A stretch of 64,000 nt of DNA from Burkholderiaceae bacterium (GTDB lineage Bacteria > Pseudomonadota > Gammaproteobacteria > Burkholderiales > Burkholderiaceae_B): assembly GCA_004322135.1 (NCBI GenBank), contig SCSG01000008.1, forward strand, positions 186,001-250,000, in the 5' to 3' direction. Each line of letters begins with the position of its first letter. Within the stretch, counting starts at the first letter, position 1. Shown one piece after another: positions 9,485-21,390 of this stretch. The translations under genes were made by a program, and so were the position numbers. Below the pieces are notes generated by a model. That model saw nothing but the letters and a program-made list of their open reading frames with translations, had not been told where the DNA came from and searched no databases.

Positions 9485-11080
9485 ATGGCTTTAGCGCGAA
9501 ACCTCGCGCCTGCACACTTCGACCAGCGAGCCCCCTTGAAATACCGTGATTTACGAGACTTTATTTCCCAGCTCGAGGCTCTTGGCGAGCTGAAACGCCT
9601 TTCGCCGCCCGTATCGACTCGCCTCGAAATAACGGAAATCAGCGACCGCGTCCTGCACGCCGGTGGACCCGCCCTGCTGTTTGAAAACGCGACGCACAAC
9701 AACGCCCGGGCCACCATGCCCGTCCTGACCAACCTCTTCGGCACGCCCAGGCGTGTTGCCATGGGCATGGGGGCCGACAAGGTTGAAGCACTGCGCGACA
9801 TCGGCGAGCTGCTGGCATCGCTGCGCGAGCCCGAAGCGCCGCGCGGGTTGCGGGACGCATTCGCCAAAGTGTCCATGCTCAAGTCCGCCTTATGGGACAT
9901 GAGCCCCAAAACCATCAAGAATCCTTCCTGCCAGGAAATCGTCATTGAAGGACCGAACGTAGACCTGAACACCCTGCCACTGCAATACTGCTGGCCGGGC
10001 GACGCTGCGCCGCTGCTCACCTGGGGTCTGGTCATTACGCGCGGGCCCAATGCCCGCCGCCAGAATCTGGGTATCTACCGCCAGCAACTGATAGGACACA
10101 ACAAACTGATCATGCGCTGGCTATCGCACCGTGGCGGTGCGCTGGACTTTCGCGACCACACACTGGCCCACCCTGGTCAACCATTTCCCATAGTGGTAGC
10201 ACTCGGCACCGACCCGGCCACAATGCTAAGTGCCGTCACCCCCGTACCCGACACCCTGTCCGAATATCAGTTCGCGGGCTTGCTGCGTGGCTCACGCACC
10301 CAAGTCGCCCCGGCGCTGGGCAGCGATCTGTCGGTGCCCGCCACGGCCGAACTCGTGCTGGAGGGCCATATCTTGCCTGCCAGCGACCCTCGCAGCATTG
10401 CACCTGTCATCCCCGAAGGATCAAAGAGCCCCGCCAGTCTCGACTACGAAATGGCACTCGAAGGCCCTTACGGTGACCATACGGGCTACTACAACGAGCA
10501 GGACTGGTTCCCCGTTTTCACCGTGGAACGCGTCACAATGCGCCGCAACCCGCTGTACCACAGCACCTACACAGGCAAGCCGCCCGACGAACCCGCTGTT
10601 CTGGGTGTGGCTCTGAACGAGGTTTTCGTCCCACTGCTACAGCGGCAGTTGCCCGAAATCATCGACTTTTACCTGCCACCTGAAGGCTGCAGCTACCGGC
10701 TGGCCGTGGTCTCGATCCGCAAGCAATACGCCGGCCACGCAAAACGTGTCATGTTCGGCCTGTGGAGCATTCTGCGCCAATTCATGTACACCAAATTCAT
10801 CGTAGTGGTTGACGGCGACATCGACCCACGCAACTGGCAGCAAGTCATCTGGGCCATGACCACCCGCATGGATCCGGTGCGCGACACGGTGCTCGTCGAA
10901 AACACCCCCATTGACTACCTGGACTTCGCCTCGCCAGTTTCAGGCCTGGGCGGCAAAATGGGCCTGGACGCCACCAACAAATGGCCCGGAGAAACCCAGC
11001 GGGAATGGGGTACACCCATTGCCATGGACGCCAAGACCAAGGCCCGCGTGGACGCCATTTGGGGCGAGCTCGGGTTGTAA
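9485..11080 (+). CDS. ubiD: 4-hydroxy-3-polyprenylbenzoate decarboxylase UbiD
   Basis: UbiD is the prenyl-FMN-dependent decarboxylase acting on 3-polyprenyl-4-hydroxybenzoate in ubiquinone biosynthesis. The product is full length (531 residues, or 514 from the alternative start) and carries [17 protein letters not shown], the cofactor/metal-site stretch around [28 protein letters not shown] with the catalytic-region Glu and Arg, and the C-terminal [20 protein letters not shown]. Family members usually begin [10 protein letters not shown], and here that sequence follows a TTG at 9536, so the real start may be TTG 9536 rather than ATG 9485. It is divergent from the lytic transglycosylase. Confidence 0.93.
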   Translation: MALARNLAPAHFDQRAPLKYRDLRDFISQLEALGELKRLSPPVSTRLEITEISDRVLHAGGPALLFENATHNNARATMPVLTNLFGTPRRVAMGMGADKVEALRDIGELLASLREPEAPRGLRDAFAKVSMLKSALWDMSPKTIKNPSCQEIVIEGPNVDLNTLPLQYCWPGDAAPLLTWGLVITRGPNARRQNLGIYRQQLIGHNKLIMRWLSHRGGALDFRDHTLAHPGQPFPIVVALGTDPATMLSAVTPVPDTLSEYQFAGLLRGSRTQVAPALGSDLSVPATAELVLEGHILPASDPRSIAPVIPEGSKSPASLDYEMALEGPYGDHTGYYNEQDWFPVFTVERVTMRRNPLYHSTYTGKPPDEPAVLGVALNEVFVPLLQRQLPEIIDFYLPPEGCSYRLAVVSIRKQYAGHAKRVMFGLWSILRQFMYTKFIVVVDGDIDPRNWQQVIWAMTTRMDPVRDTVLVENTPIDYLDFASPVSGLGGKMGLDATNKWPGETQREWGTPIAMDAKTKARVDAIWGELGL

Positions 11081-11110
11081 TTCTGCACCGCGCCGTTCAG
11101 GCGCAGAATT
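11079..11110 (+). terminator. Inverted repeat after ubiD, possible weak terminator
   Basis: AATTCTGC at 11079-11086 pairs perfectly with GCAGAATT at 11103-11110 around a 16-base loop that could extend pairing. There is no T run after it, so factor-independent termination is doubtful. Confidence 0.3.
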
Positions 11111-11152
11111 GAAGAATTGAGGCGCACCACGGCCGCAAATCCGGCCTGGCCT

Positions 11153-11506
11153 TCAGGATTCACGACTTTCTTTACCCGCCCGACCCAAAGAATGCGACAG
11201 CTTCCAGCCGACCAGCACGCCAGCGGCCAGCTTGATCCAGCGTGCGCGCCGGCCAGAAATAATCGCTGACGCGCCCGACAGCAAAAATGGATAGCGGCGC
11301 ACGAACCCAACACCTTGCAATAGCCAGTCAAGGGGCTTACCGTGTGCGATGAACACGGGCAACGCCTCTTTGAAAAGGGACTTCGGCGCCAGCGACGCCC
11401 GAAGCCGTCGCACACCACGTGCCAGGTCATGCCTTTCGATGGCGGCACGCGCCCGCAGCAGTTCGATGCGGGCGGCGCGTTCGCGCGGGGTGAACACCTT
11501 TCTCAT
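11153..11506 (-). CDS. Small basic YqjK-like protein
   Basis: A 117-residue arginine-rich protein with an N-terminal helical, charged part (RERAARIELLRARAAIERH) and a weakly hydrophobic C-terminal segment (FLLSGASAIISG, LAAGVLVGWKL). It is the third gene of a run with a DUF883/YqjD protein and a YqjE-type holin-superfamily protein, the arrangement in which enterobacteria carry yqjK. Its ATG overlaps the preceding stop by four bases (ATGA). The name rests on order and size as much as sequence. Its role is unknown. Confidence 0.6.
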   Translation of the reverse strand: MRKVFTPRERAARIELLRARAAIERHDLARGVRRLRASLAPKSLFKEALPVFIAHGKPLDWLLQGVGFVRRYPFLLSGASAIISGRRARWIKLAAGVLVGWKLSHSLGRAGKESRES

Positions 11507-11922
11507 GAATCCGCCCTGCGGCGACGGCGCGGCTCAGCCTCGGGTAAAGACTGTTCGCCCAAACGTTCCACCACCGTCATATCGCGTCTGAGCTCTTCGA
11601 GCGTGGCGGCGAACGGCGCCGGCTCAAGCAACAGCGCACGGCGCACTCCCCACAAAAACCCGAGGCCCAGCAGCCCATACAGCAGGGCCAGCAGGCCCAG
11701 GGCCAGATAGCGTTGCTCGGTTGGCCAGAAGAACAGCGCCACGGTGATGGAAAAAACCAGCAGCGCCAGCGCGAGGAACAGCAACGCGGCAAACGCCATG
11801 CCCAACACTTTGACCAGACGTGTCTTTTGCTCGGAGACCTCGAGCGAAAACAGCTCGAGCCGCGTACAGACCACCGACAGCAACGTGCCCGCTATGTCGC
11901 CAACAGATTGTCGAAGTGCCAT
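11503..11922 (-). CDS. Phage holin superfamily membrane protein (YqjE-like)
   Basis: A 139-residue membrane protein with two long hydrophobic helices at about 40-66 and 72-95 and charged ends; the C terminus is Arg-rich. The N-terminal pattern GTLLSVVCTRLELFSLEVSEQ is typical of the chromosomal YqjE/Holin 3-6 family. Despite the name, these proteins are not known to act in phage lysis; they usually sit beside YqjD (DUF883) as here, 12 bases downstream of it. Probably an inner-membrane protein linked to ribosome association or envelope stress, by analogy only. Confidence 0.8.
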   Translation of the reverse strand: MALRQSVGDIAGTLLSVVCTRLELFSLEVSEQKTRLVKVLGMAFAALLFLALALLVFSITVALFFWPTEQRYLALGLLALLYGLLGLGFLWGVRRALLLEPAPFAATLEELRRDMTVVERLGEQSLPEAEPRRRRRADS

Positions 11923-11934
11923 GACACTGAACAG

Positions 11935-12249
11935 TTATCGGCGAGAAATAAGCATACCCAGCAACAGGCCGGTAAGACCCGCGACACCAATGGCCTGCCA
12001 GGGATTGTCGTGCACGTAATCATCAGTGACTCGGGCGGCACGGCGGCCTTTGTCGAGCAGCGCGTCCTGTGCGTCGTACAAAGCCTCGCGGGTACGACGC
12101 AAGGATTTTATGGCGCGCTCGCGCAATTCGCTGGCCTTCTCTCCCGTTGCATCAGCCGCCTCGCGCAACAACTTCTCGGCATCGTCCAGGCTATCCTTGA
12201 CGTTGTCGATGAACTCGCCTTCTTTTGGGTGGGTATCGTTCTTTGGCAT
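11935..12249 (-). CDS. DUF883 (YqjD/ElaB) family membrane-anchored protein
   Basis: A 104-residue protein with an amphipathic, charged helical body (about 10-80; KDSLDDAEKLLREAADATG) and a single C-terminal hydrophobic segment (PWQAIGVAGLTGLLLGMLIS) ending in SRR. This is the YqjD/ElaB/YgaM layout; in E. coli those proteins are inner-membrane anchored and bind ribosomes in stationary phase. AAGGGG lies 8 bases before the ATG. It heads the three-gene operon ending at 11153. The family is secure, the function here is inferred. Confidence 0.87.
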   Translation of the reverse strand: MPKNDTHPKEGEFIDNVKDSLDDAEKLLREAADATGEKASELRERAIKSLRRTREALYDAQDALLDKGRRAARVTDDYVHDNPWQAIGVAGLTGLLLGMLISRR

Positions 12250-12327
12250 TTCGTATCCCCTTAATGGAAGTTGGTCATTACATTACGATAGTTGCACAAG
12301 ACCATACTAACCGATCTTGCCACGGCC

Positions 12328-13050
12328 CTACTGCATATGGGTTACCTCAACCGTGGACCGTACACCGTTTTGCACGCTTTCCTGCCTCATCACCATATTC
12401 AGGGACGGACAGAACCAGTCGGTTACCGACGCCGTCATGGCAGGAATCGGCACCACCAGCCCATTGAATGACGCCCGCGTCGCATTGACGGTTCGCGTGT
12501 ACCGTATGGGCCAGCACGACTCACTGCCGGATGCCGTTTGCAGCGTCGCGCGTTGCCCCACCGTCTTCTTGCTTGTCGCGATAACTATGGGGTCGGCCTG
12601 GACAGCCTTCTTGTCGATGTTGATCTGGAATCTCAAGGCGGGAAAAACCTGACCCGCGCGCGAAATTGGCTCGCCGTAAGCAAACAGGCCCAACATGCGC
12701 AGATCGAACTTTCCGTTGACCGGTTCGCGTTTGCCATCGGGGTCCTGCCGCTCGAACGTGGCCTTGCCGCTGTGAACGGCCAGCCAGTAATCCACGTGGG
12801 ATTTGCTGGCCGGCAGACCCATGAGGCCCACCGACGCATCGCCCACTACCCGTGCCGTGCAATTGTCTCCACCCTGCTTGTGGACCTCGGAAAAGGCCAG
12901 ATTGGCGCCTAGAGTAAGCGCACCCGACCCTGCAAGCTGCGCCTGCCCGCCATCGTGCATGAATGGCGCTTCGCAAATACCTGCCATGGCCGGTCCGGCG
13001 GCAAATAGCCCCGCGAACGCCACCACCGCAAAAAATCCAGCCTTGTACAT
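12328..13050 (-). CDS. Conserved secreted protein of unknown function
   Basis: A 240-residue protein with a clear Sec signal peptide (MYKAGFFAVVAFAGLFAAGPAMA, in two parts: charged start then hydrophobic core, cleavage after AMA near residue 23). The mature part has four cysteines, scattered beta-prone segments (FDLRMLGLFAYGEPISR, PALRFQINIDKKAVQADP) and no motif I recognise. It is probably periplasmic. It stands alone between upp and the DUF883 operon, all in the same orientation. No function is proposed. Confidence 0.6.
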   Translation of the reverse strand: MYKAGFFAVVAFAGLFAAGPAMAGICEAPFMHDGGQAQLAGSGALTLGANLAFSEVHKQGGDNCTARVVGDASVGLMGLPASKSHVDYWLAVHSGKATFERQDPDGKREPVNGKFDLRMLGLFAYGEPISRAGQVFPALRFQINIDKKAVQADPIVIATSKKTVGQRATLQTASGSESCWPIRYTRTVNATRASFNGLVVPIPAMTASVTDWFCPSLNMVMRQESVQNGVRSTVEVTHMQ

Positions 13051-13162
13051 GACACCGCCCAGAAGATATCCAGAACCTTTATCGTAGCCCGCCCCGCTGC
13101 ATCACATTGGGCAAAACGCAAAAAATTATGAAAAAATATATAAACGTGCCAAAGTACCCCGC

Positions 13163-13789
13163 TCAGCGCGTGCCAAAAACGCGGTCGCCCGCGTCGCCCA
13201 GTCCAGGCACAATGTAGCCGTTTTCATCCAGATAACTATCGATGGCCGCGGCATAAATATGAACGTCGGGGTGCTTCTTCTGGACAGCCTCGATACCCGG
13301 CGGCGCCGCCACAAGCACCAGCGCGCGTATATTGCGGCTGCCGGCCTTCTTGAGCATGTCGATGGCCGCTACCATCGAACCACCCGTCGCCAACATGGGA
13401 TCCACAATGAGTGCCAGCCGCTCATCAAGACGGCTCGCCAGACGTTCAAGATAGGCGTGAGCCTGCAGCGTCTCTTCGTTGCGGGCAATGCCTATGGCGC
13501 TTACCCTGGCACTTGGCAGCAGTGCCAGCACCCCATCCAGCATGCCTATGCCAGCGCGCAGGATGGGAACAATAGTCAGTTTTTTCCCGGCCAGTCGCTC
13601 TACCTGGATCTCCCCGCACCACCCCTGAATCCGGTCCGGCTCCAACGGCAGGTCTTTCGTTGCTTCGTAGGCAAGCAGCGTTGCCACTTCTCGAACCAGC
13701 TCGCGAAAATCCTTGGTGCCCAGATTATCCCGGCGAATCAGCCCCAGCTTATGACGGATCAAGGGATGGCGAATTTCATGAATGGGCAT
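13163..13789 (-). CDS. upp: Uracil phosphoribosyltransferase
   Basis: Upp makes UMP from uracil and PRPP (pyrimidine salvage) in the cytoplasm. The 208-residue product starts with the family sequence [19 protein letters not shown], and has the PRPP loop [19 protein letters not shown] and the C-terminal uracil-binding [13 protein letters not shown]. The start is the ATG at 13789, preceded by AAGGA at good spacing; the frame runs 10 codons further upstream but those residues are not family-like. It lies 69 bases downstream of dacB. Confidence 0.95.
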   Translation of the reverse strand: MPIHEIRHPLIRHKLGLIRRDNLGTKDFRELVREVATLLAYEATKDLPLEPDRIQGWCGEIQVERLAGKKLTIVPILRAGIGMLDGVLALLPSARVSAIGIARNEETLQAHAYLERLASRLDERLALIVDPMLATGGSMVAAIDMLKKAGSRNIRALVLVAAPPGIEAVQKKHPDVHIYAAAIDSYLDENGYIVPGLGDAGDRVFGTR

Positions 13790-13858
13790 AGTGTCCTTGT
13801 TTTCCCAGGCCGCTGGCAACCCCCAGCGAGGGCAAGCCGCCAGCGAACGGCGCGTTGG

Positions 13859-15322
13859 CTAGCGCTCTGCCAGCCATGTAATCAGTGCGTCGTCAAACGG
13901 GCGAATGGCCGATGACGCATCGCCATTGACCAGGCTGACGACAATGTAGCGTTTGCCACTGGCACCCAGCACATAGCCGGCCAGCGCGCGGGCGTCACGC
14001 AGCGTACCCGTCTTCAGATGGGCCATGCCGCGCACCTGATCACCGCGCATGCGCCGCCGGACCGTACCATCGACCCCTGAAATCGCCAGCGACGAAATGT
14101 ATTCGGGCATTAACGCAGAATGCCAGGCGACGTTCAGCATGCCTGCGAGGCCCTGTGCCGTAAGCCGCGATGCCCGCGACAGGCCCGCCCCATTGTCGAT
14201 GTTCCAGCCAGTAGTATCCACCCCTTGGTCATGCAAGATGGCCTCGGCGGAACTTGCCCCAGTTGCAGGCGTTGCGCCACTGCCAGCTTTTTCGGCACCC
14301 AGGGTAAGCAACAACGTACGGGCCATGACGTTATTGCTTTGCTTGTTGATCTTCCGAATAGTGTCGGACAGAGTCTGGGAATCATGCCAGGCAATAAGCT
14401 TCGCCCCAGGCGGCACCCGGCCCGACACCACGCCTTTGCCAAGCGTTCCGCCCAACTCGCGCCACAGCATCTGGAACAGGTCCGCGAAATTTCTTGGCTG
14501 CGACAATGCCAGGCGATACACGCTGAATTCACCGCAAGAGCCCGCCACCGTGCCGCTGACCTCGATGGTGGTTTCACCGCCCGTTCGCACGACATTGGTT
14601 CCGATCGACGGCGACCCCGGACACGCAGCAGCGCTCCAGGCAATATTTCCCGTAATCCGCACCCCCGTGAGAGGCGGATCAATGATGGGAATCCACTTAT
14701 GCGCTGCCGTATCCGGTTCGAACAGCAAGCGTACGGCACCCAGATCCACCATCATCGCGTCGGGGCTGGCGTTATAGGGCCTGTCAGGCGAGTCGTCGAA
14801 CTCGCCCGGATTGGTCGCGACGTCGCCGAAAATGGAACGGTCAACCACCACCTCGGTCAAATTCTTGACGCCGCGCAAACGCAATTCACGCAACAAAGAC
14901 CATAGCTCCGCCATGTTCAGGAAGGGGTCTCCGCCCGCCTTCAGATACAGTGGCCCACGCAGCGATCCTTGCGCATCGACGCTGGCCCCCGCGCGCCCGT
15001 ACAACGCCGTGCGCCAACGATATTCGGGCCCAAGACCCGAAAGCGCCGACCACGTGGTGACCATTTTCATGACTGAGGCCGGGTTGCGTGGTTCGGCCGG
15101 GTTGATGGACACGAGAACCGGCCCATCGATTTCGCGCACCACCAGCGACATCGCGCTTTGGGGCAGATGCGTGGCACCAAACGCGCGCTGCAGGCCGGCG
15201 GGCAAGCCCTGCGCCAACGCCGACCCCATGTGCAGCGCCGCACAGCACAACGCCGCCAGCAAAAGCCGCCGCACGCCGCTTCCGGTAGCCGCCACCTTCC
15301 AACCCTGCCCGTATGAACCCAT
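13859..15322 (-). CDS. dacB: D-alanyl-D-alanine carboxypeptidase/endopeptidase (PBP4 family)
   Basis: A class C low-molecular-weight penicillin-binding protein that trims or cuts peptide cross-links of peptidoglycan in the periplasm. The start is the ATG at 15322, preceded by GAGGTG; it gives a signal peptide with core RRLLLAALCCAALHMG and cleavage after ALA. Of 487 residues, the active-site motifs are SVMK (Ser-x-x-Lys) near 75, SNN (Ser-x-Asn) near 330 and HLKTGTL (Lys-Thr-Gly) near 430, with the long insertion between the first two that marks the DacB/PBP4 family. It is divergent from queA. Confidence 0.93.
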   Translation of the reverse strand: MGSYGQGWKVAATGSGVRRLLLAALCCAALHMGSALAQGLPAGLQRAFGATHLPQSAMSLVVREIDGPVLVSINPAEPRNPASVMKMVTTWSALSGLGPEYRWRTALYGRAGASVDAQGSLRGPLYLKAGGDPFLNMAELWSLLRELRLRGVKNLTEVVVDRSIFGDVATNPGEFDDSPDRPYNASPDAMMVDLGAVRLLFEPDTAAHKWIPIIDPPLTGVRITGNIAWSAAACPGSPSIGTNVVRTGGETTIEVSGTVAGSCGEFSVYRLALSQPRNFADLFQMLWRELGGTLGKGVVSGRVPPGAKLIAWHDSQTLSDTIRKINKQSNNVMARTLLLTLGAEKAGSGATPATGASSAEAILHDQGVDTTGWNIDNGAGLSRASRLTAQGLAGMLNVAWHSALMPEYISSLAISGVDGTVRRRMRGDQVRGMAHLKTGTLRDARALAGYVLGASGKRYIVVSLVNGDASSAIRPFDDALITWLAER

Positions 15323-15504
15323 TTCACACCTCAACCCGCCGACACCCTTGCACAATACACGCCCGCGCATAATCCAAGAGCATAACGAAAGTCGCCCACG
15401 TTGCGTACACCGCAAGCATAATTTCACCACGGCAGCTTAAAATACCGGTCAAACCCCACCTAATCAACCACAGCCTGTGGCATCCACCCAACCCTGAATC
15501 ACGC

Positions 15505-17687
<2,183 letters not shown>

Positions 17688-17739
17688 AGCCAGATACCGC
17701 TACAATAGAAAATTCATTCAAAAATACCAGGAGTTGTGA

Positions 17740-18084
17740 ATGTCCCCGATTAACACCCTTGAGCTTGTTACAGCCCAGGCCTCCGCCGGTGGGGAAGGTA
17801 ATGCCCTGATGGGCATGCTGCCCATCATCCTGATGTTCGTTATTTTGTACTTCTTGATGATTCGCCCCCAAATGAAGCGTCAGAAAGACCACAAGAGCAT
17901 GGTTGCCGCACTGTCCAAAGGCGACGAAATCATTACAACAGGCGGAATGCTCGGTAAAGTTACCAAAGTCAGCGATAACTACATCACGGCTGAAATCACC
18001 CAGTCCGACAAACCCATCGAAATCATCCTGCAACGCACAGCCGTCACCTCAGTCCTGCCCAAGGGCACGATCAAGGCTCTGTGA
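17740..18084 (+). CDS. yajC: Preprotein translocase subunit YajC
   Basis: YajC is a small single-span inner-membrane protein that joins SecD and SecF in the holo-translocon. The 114-residue product has a transmembrane helix (LPIILMFVILYFLMIRPQ) at about 27-45 followed by the conserved basic MKRQKDHK and the soluble EIITTGGMLGKVTKV region. CAGGAG precedes the ATG. It starts the yajC-secD-secF group. Confidence 0.95.
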   Translation: MSPINTLELVTAQASAGGEGNALMGMLPIILMFVILYFLMIRPQMKRQKDHKSMVAALSKGDEIITTGGMLGKVTKVSDNYITAEITQSDKPIEIILQRTAVTSVLPKGTIKAL

Positions 18085-18142
18085 TCCCGGCGCACCGCAC
18101 ACGCCCCCACGGGGCTGCTCTTGCCTCAACCGTTGACCGACA

Positions 18143-20032
18143 ATGAACCGTTACCCTCTCTGGAAGTATCTCACCGTATTGGCGGCCCTGCTCGTCGGGC
18201 TGTTGTATACTCTGCCAAATTTTTTTGGTGAATCCCCGGCTGTGCAGGTCGCCGGCGCCAAGGCCGGTGTCAAGGTGGATAACCAGACTCTGGAACGGGT
18301 TGAAGCCGTACTGCGCAAAAACAAGATCGACGCACTAAGTGCCAACTTCGAAATGAACGGCCCGGTCGGCGCGGTGCGGGCGCGGTTCACGACACCGGAC
18401 ATTCAGCTAAAAGCCAAAGACCTCATCGAAAAGGCACTCAACCCCGATCCTTCAGATCCCAACTACACGGTGGCTCTGAACCTGCTGTCTGCGTCGCCCG
18501 AGTGGCTCTCCATGCTGGGGGCGCATCCCATGTACTTGGGCCTGGACTTGCGTGGTGGCGTGTATTTTCTACTGCAGGTTGATATGCACGGCGCGCTGAC
18601 GGGGCGTTACGACTCACTTGCCAGTGACGCGCGCAGTACACTGCGCGATGCAAAAATTCCGGCCACCAGCGTCGAACGCAGCAATCTATCCATCATTGCT
18701 CACTTCGACAAAAGCGACGTGCGCAACGACGCGCTGTCCGCATTGCGCCGCAGTATGCCCAACATGGTCTTTACGTCCAGCGACAACGGCAATTCCTTTG
18801 ACTTGCAGGGCAAGCTGACCGACAGCGAAATAAACACGGTCCAGGATCACGCCATCAAGCAAAACATGCTGACGCTCCACAATCGGATCAACGAACTGGG
18901 CGTAGCCGACCCCGTTATTCAACAACAGGGTGCCGACCGCATTGTCGTCCAACTGCCCGGCGTGCAAGACATCGCCAAAGCCAAGGAAATCCTGGGCCGC
19001 ACAGCCACGCTTGAAATCCGCATGGTCGATGACTCCCCCACTGCCCAGGCGGCCCTGGCCGCAGGCAAAGTACCTTTCGGCCTTGAACGCTACACCGATA
19101 CCGACGGCCGACCGCTGCTGCTGCGCCGCCAGGTCATCCTTACCGGCGAGAACCTGCAGGATGCCCAGCCAGGCCGCGATCCGCAAACACAACAGCCATC
19201 CGTCAACCTCACGCTGGACGCCAAGGGTGCCCGCATATTCCGCGATGTGACGCGGGAGAACATCGGCAAGCGCATGGCCATTCTGCTGTTCGAAAATGGC
19301 AAAGGTCAGGTCGTGACCGCACCGGTCATCCGCAGCGAAATCGCAGGGGGTCAAGTTCAGATTTCCGGCAGCATGAATGCCCAGGAAGCCGCCGATATTG
19401 CCCTGCTGCTGCGTGCTGGCGCGCTGGCTGCGCCCATGAACATCATCGAAGAACGCACTATTGGCCCAAGCCTCGGGGTCGACAACATCAACAAGGGCTT
19501 CGACTCCGTGGTGTACGGCTTCCTTGCCATTGCCATATTCATTATTCTGTACTATCACCTCTTCGGCATGTTCTCCACGTTGGGGCTGGCCTTTAACCTG
19601 TTGCTGCTGCTTGCCGTGCTTTCCATGCTGCAGGCCACCCTCACCCTGCCTGGCATTGCGGCAATTGCCCTGACACTAGGTATGGCCATCGACTCCAACG
19701 TGCTTATCAACGAGCGCATCCGAGAGGAACTTCGGGCGGGGCTAGCGCCGCAACAGGCCATTCACCTGGGCTTCGAGCGAGCCTGGGACACTATCGTAGA
19801 CTCCAACCTGACCACACTCATCGTCGGCCTGTCGCTGCTGGCCTTCGGCACCGGCCCCATTCGGGGTTTCGCTGTCGTGCACTGCATCGGCATCCTTACC
19901 TCGATGTTCTCATCGGTGATTGGCGTACGTGCCTTGGCCAACCTGGCTTATGGCAAGCGCCGCAAGCTCAAGGTTCTGTCCATCGGGCACATCTGGATAC
20001 CGCCGTCGAAACAGCAACAGAAACAGAACTAA
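18143..20032 (+). CDS. secD: Protein translocase subunit SecD
   Basis: SecD works with SecF in the inner membrane, using the proton gradient to pull exported proteins into the periplasm. The 629 residues show an N-terminal helix (YLTVLAALLVGLLYTLPNFF), the motif GLDLRGGVYFLLQVD that opens the first periplasmic domain, a large periplasmic P1 region, and five C-terminal helices with AIDSNVLINERIREEL, the SecD/RND signature. The order yajC-secD-secF is kept, with 58 bases on either side. Confidence 0.96.
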   Translation: MNRYPLWKYLTVLAALLVGLLYTLPNFFGESPAVQVAGAKAGVKVDNQTLERVEAVLRKNKIDALSANFEMNGPVGAVRARFTTPDIQLKAKDLIEKALNPDPSDPNYTVALNLLSASPEWLSMLGAHPMYLGLDLRGGVYFLLQVDMHGALTGRYDSLASDARSTLRDAKIPATSVERSNLSIIAHFDKSDVRNDALSALRRSMPNMVFTSSDNGNSFDLQGKLTDSEINTVQDHAIKQNMLTLHNRINELGVADPVIQQQGADRIVVQLPGVQDIAKAKEILGRTATLEIRMVDDSPTAQAALAAGKVPFGLERYTDTDGRPLLLRRQVILTGENLQDAQPGRDPQTQQPSVNLTLDAKGARIFRDVTRENIGKRMAILLFENGKGQVVTAPVIRSEIAGGQVQISGSMNAQEAADIALLLRAGALAAPMNIIEERTIGPSLGVDNINKGFDSVVYGFLAIAIFIILYYHLFGMFSTLGLAFNLLLLLAVLSMLQATLTLPGIAAIALTLGMAIDSNVLINERIREELRAGLAPQQAIHLGFERAWDTIVDSNLTTLIVGLSLLAFGTGPIRGFAVVHCIGILTSMFSSVIGVRALANLAYGKRRKLKVLSIGHIWIPPSKQQQKQN

Positions 20033-20089
20033 GCTCCGCCAGGACGCCCGTACGCACCCTGGCCTCTACATTGCAGGCAAAAGCGAAAC

Positions 20090-21031
20090 ATGGAATTTTT
20101 TCGAATTCACGGCACCATCCACTTCATGCGCCATGCGCTGGTGCTCAACATAATCAGCCTGGTCACGTTCGCTCTGGCCGTCTTTTTTATTTCTACACGC
20201 GGCTTTCACCTGTCGATCGAGTTCACCGGCGGTACCCTCATGGAGGTGCACTACTCGCAGCCCGCGCAAGTCGATGAAATCCGCGCGGCTGTCTTGTCGC
20301 AGGGCTACACCGATTTCCAGGTACAAAACTTCGGCACCTCGCAGGACGTAGTCATCCGCCTGCCCGTGCGCACCGGTGAAACCTCGTCGGCGCAAAGCGA
20401 CACCATGCTGAAGGCGCTGAAAGCCAAATCGGCTGACGTCCAACTGCGACGCGTAGAATTCGTCGGCCCACAAGTAGGAAGGGAACTAGTCACCAACGGT
20501 CTCATGGCGCTGCTTTGCGTCGTCATTGGCATCATGATCTACCTGGGCATTCGATTCGAATGGAAATTCGCGCTTTCCGGGGTGGTGGCCAATCTTCACG
20601 ATGTGGTGATTATCCTTGGCTTCTTCGCGTTCTTCCAATGGGAGTTCTCGCTTGCGGTACTGGCGGGCGTCCTGGCCGTACTGGGTTACTCTGTCAACGA
20701 GTCCGTCATCATCATGGACCGGATCCGTGAAAACTTCCGCAAGCAGCGCAAAACTTCTGTTCGCGAAATCATAAACAGCTCTATCACCCAGACCATTTCC
20801 CGAACCGTCATTACTCACGGCTCCACGCAAATGATGGTGCTGTCCATGTTCTTCTTCGGTGGGCCCACCCTGCACTACTTCGCACTCGCGCTGACCATCG
20901 GCATCTGCTTCGGCATCTACTCGTCGGTGTTCGTCGCCGCCGCGCTGGCCATGTGGCTGGGTGTCAAACGCGAAGACATGCTCAAGACTGTCAAGAAGGA
21001 CGACAACCCCGCCGCCGAACTGCTGGGGTAG
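20090..21031 (+). CDS. secF: Protein translocase subunit SecF
   Basis: Partner of SecD. The 313-residue product has an N-terminal helix (ALVLNIISLVTFALAVFFI), the SecF motif HLSIEFTGGTLMEV, a short periplasmic domain, then helices carrying GYSVNESVIIMDRIRENFR and the closing SSVFVAAALAMWLG. The last gene of the conserved block; after it 359 non-coding bases separate it from the accessory region. Confidence 0.96.
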   Translation: MEFFRIHGTIHFMRHALVLNIISLVTFALAVFFISTRGFHLSIEFTGGTLMEVHYSQPAQVDEIRAAVLSQGYTDFQVQNFGTSQDVVIRLPVRTGETSSAQSDTMLKALKAKSADVQLRRVEFVGPQVGRELVTNGLMALLCVVIGIMIYLGIRFEWKFALSGVVANLHDVVIILGFFAFFQWEFSLAVLAGVLAVLGYSVNESVIIMDRIRENFRKQRKTSVREIINSSITQTISRTVITHGSTQMMVLSMFFFGGPTLHYFALALTIGICFGIYSSVFVAAALAMWLGVKREDMLKTVKKDDNPAAELLG

Positions 21032-21390
21032 GAAAACAGAGGCGGCCTCACACCGCTTCACTGAATACGAACCCGGGATCCTCCCCGGAGCCGCCCTCGA
21101 ACGGACCCTCTTGCGTCAGGGGCCCGGCATGGTTTGCGCAACAGCCCAAACGGGTATTCAACTCCACTCGCAATTCATCCCGCACCCTGCAATGCACGCC
21201 AGTACGCCTGCGCGTGTTTCACGTCAATCCCTCTCCCGCTTCAGGTGCACATATCACCCATCCACGCACGCAACCTGACTTTTCATAGCCCTAGGGAAAT
21301 CGATAGGTACAAATCAATAGCTATTATAGTAATCTGATTATTAATAATAAAAATACTTTCATTTTTACAAAACTAATCAAGAAAATTACT
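21032..21390. promoter_or_regulatory. Non-coding stretch with AT-rich regulatory segment and two palindromes
   Basis: No gene is supported in these 359 bases. The last 100 are strikingly AT-rich compared with their surroundings. They hold two perfect 10-bp palindromes, AATAGCTATT (21316-21325) and TTATTAATAA (21338-21347), with centres 22 bp apart (about two helix turns), directly before the TPP-enzyme gene. They could be operators, for example for the MarR regulator at 26855, but no second copy was found to test this. Confidence 0.5.

Noticed and set aside
18686-19558. Long minus-strand open frame (290 codons) opposite secD
   Set aside because: secD is certain on the plus strand; the antisense product shows no domain or signal.
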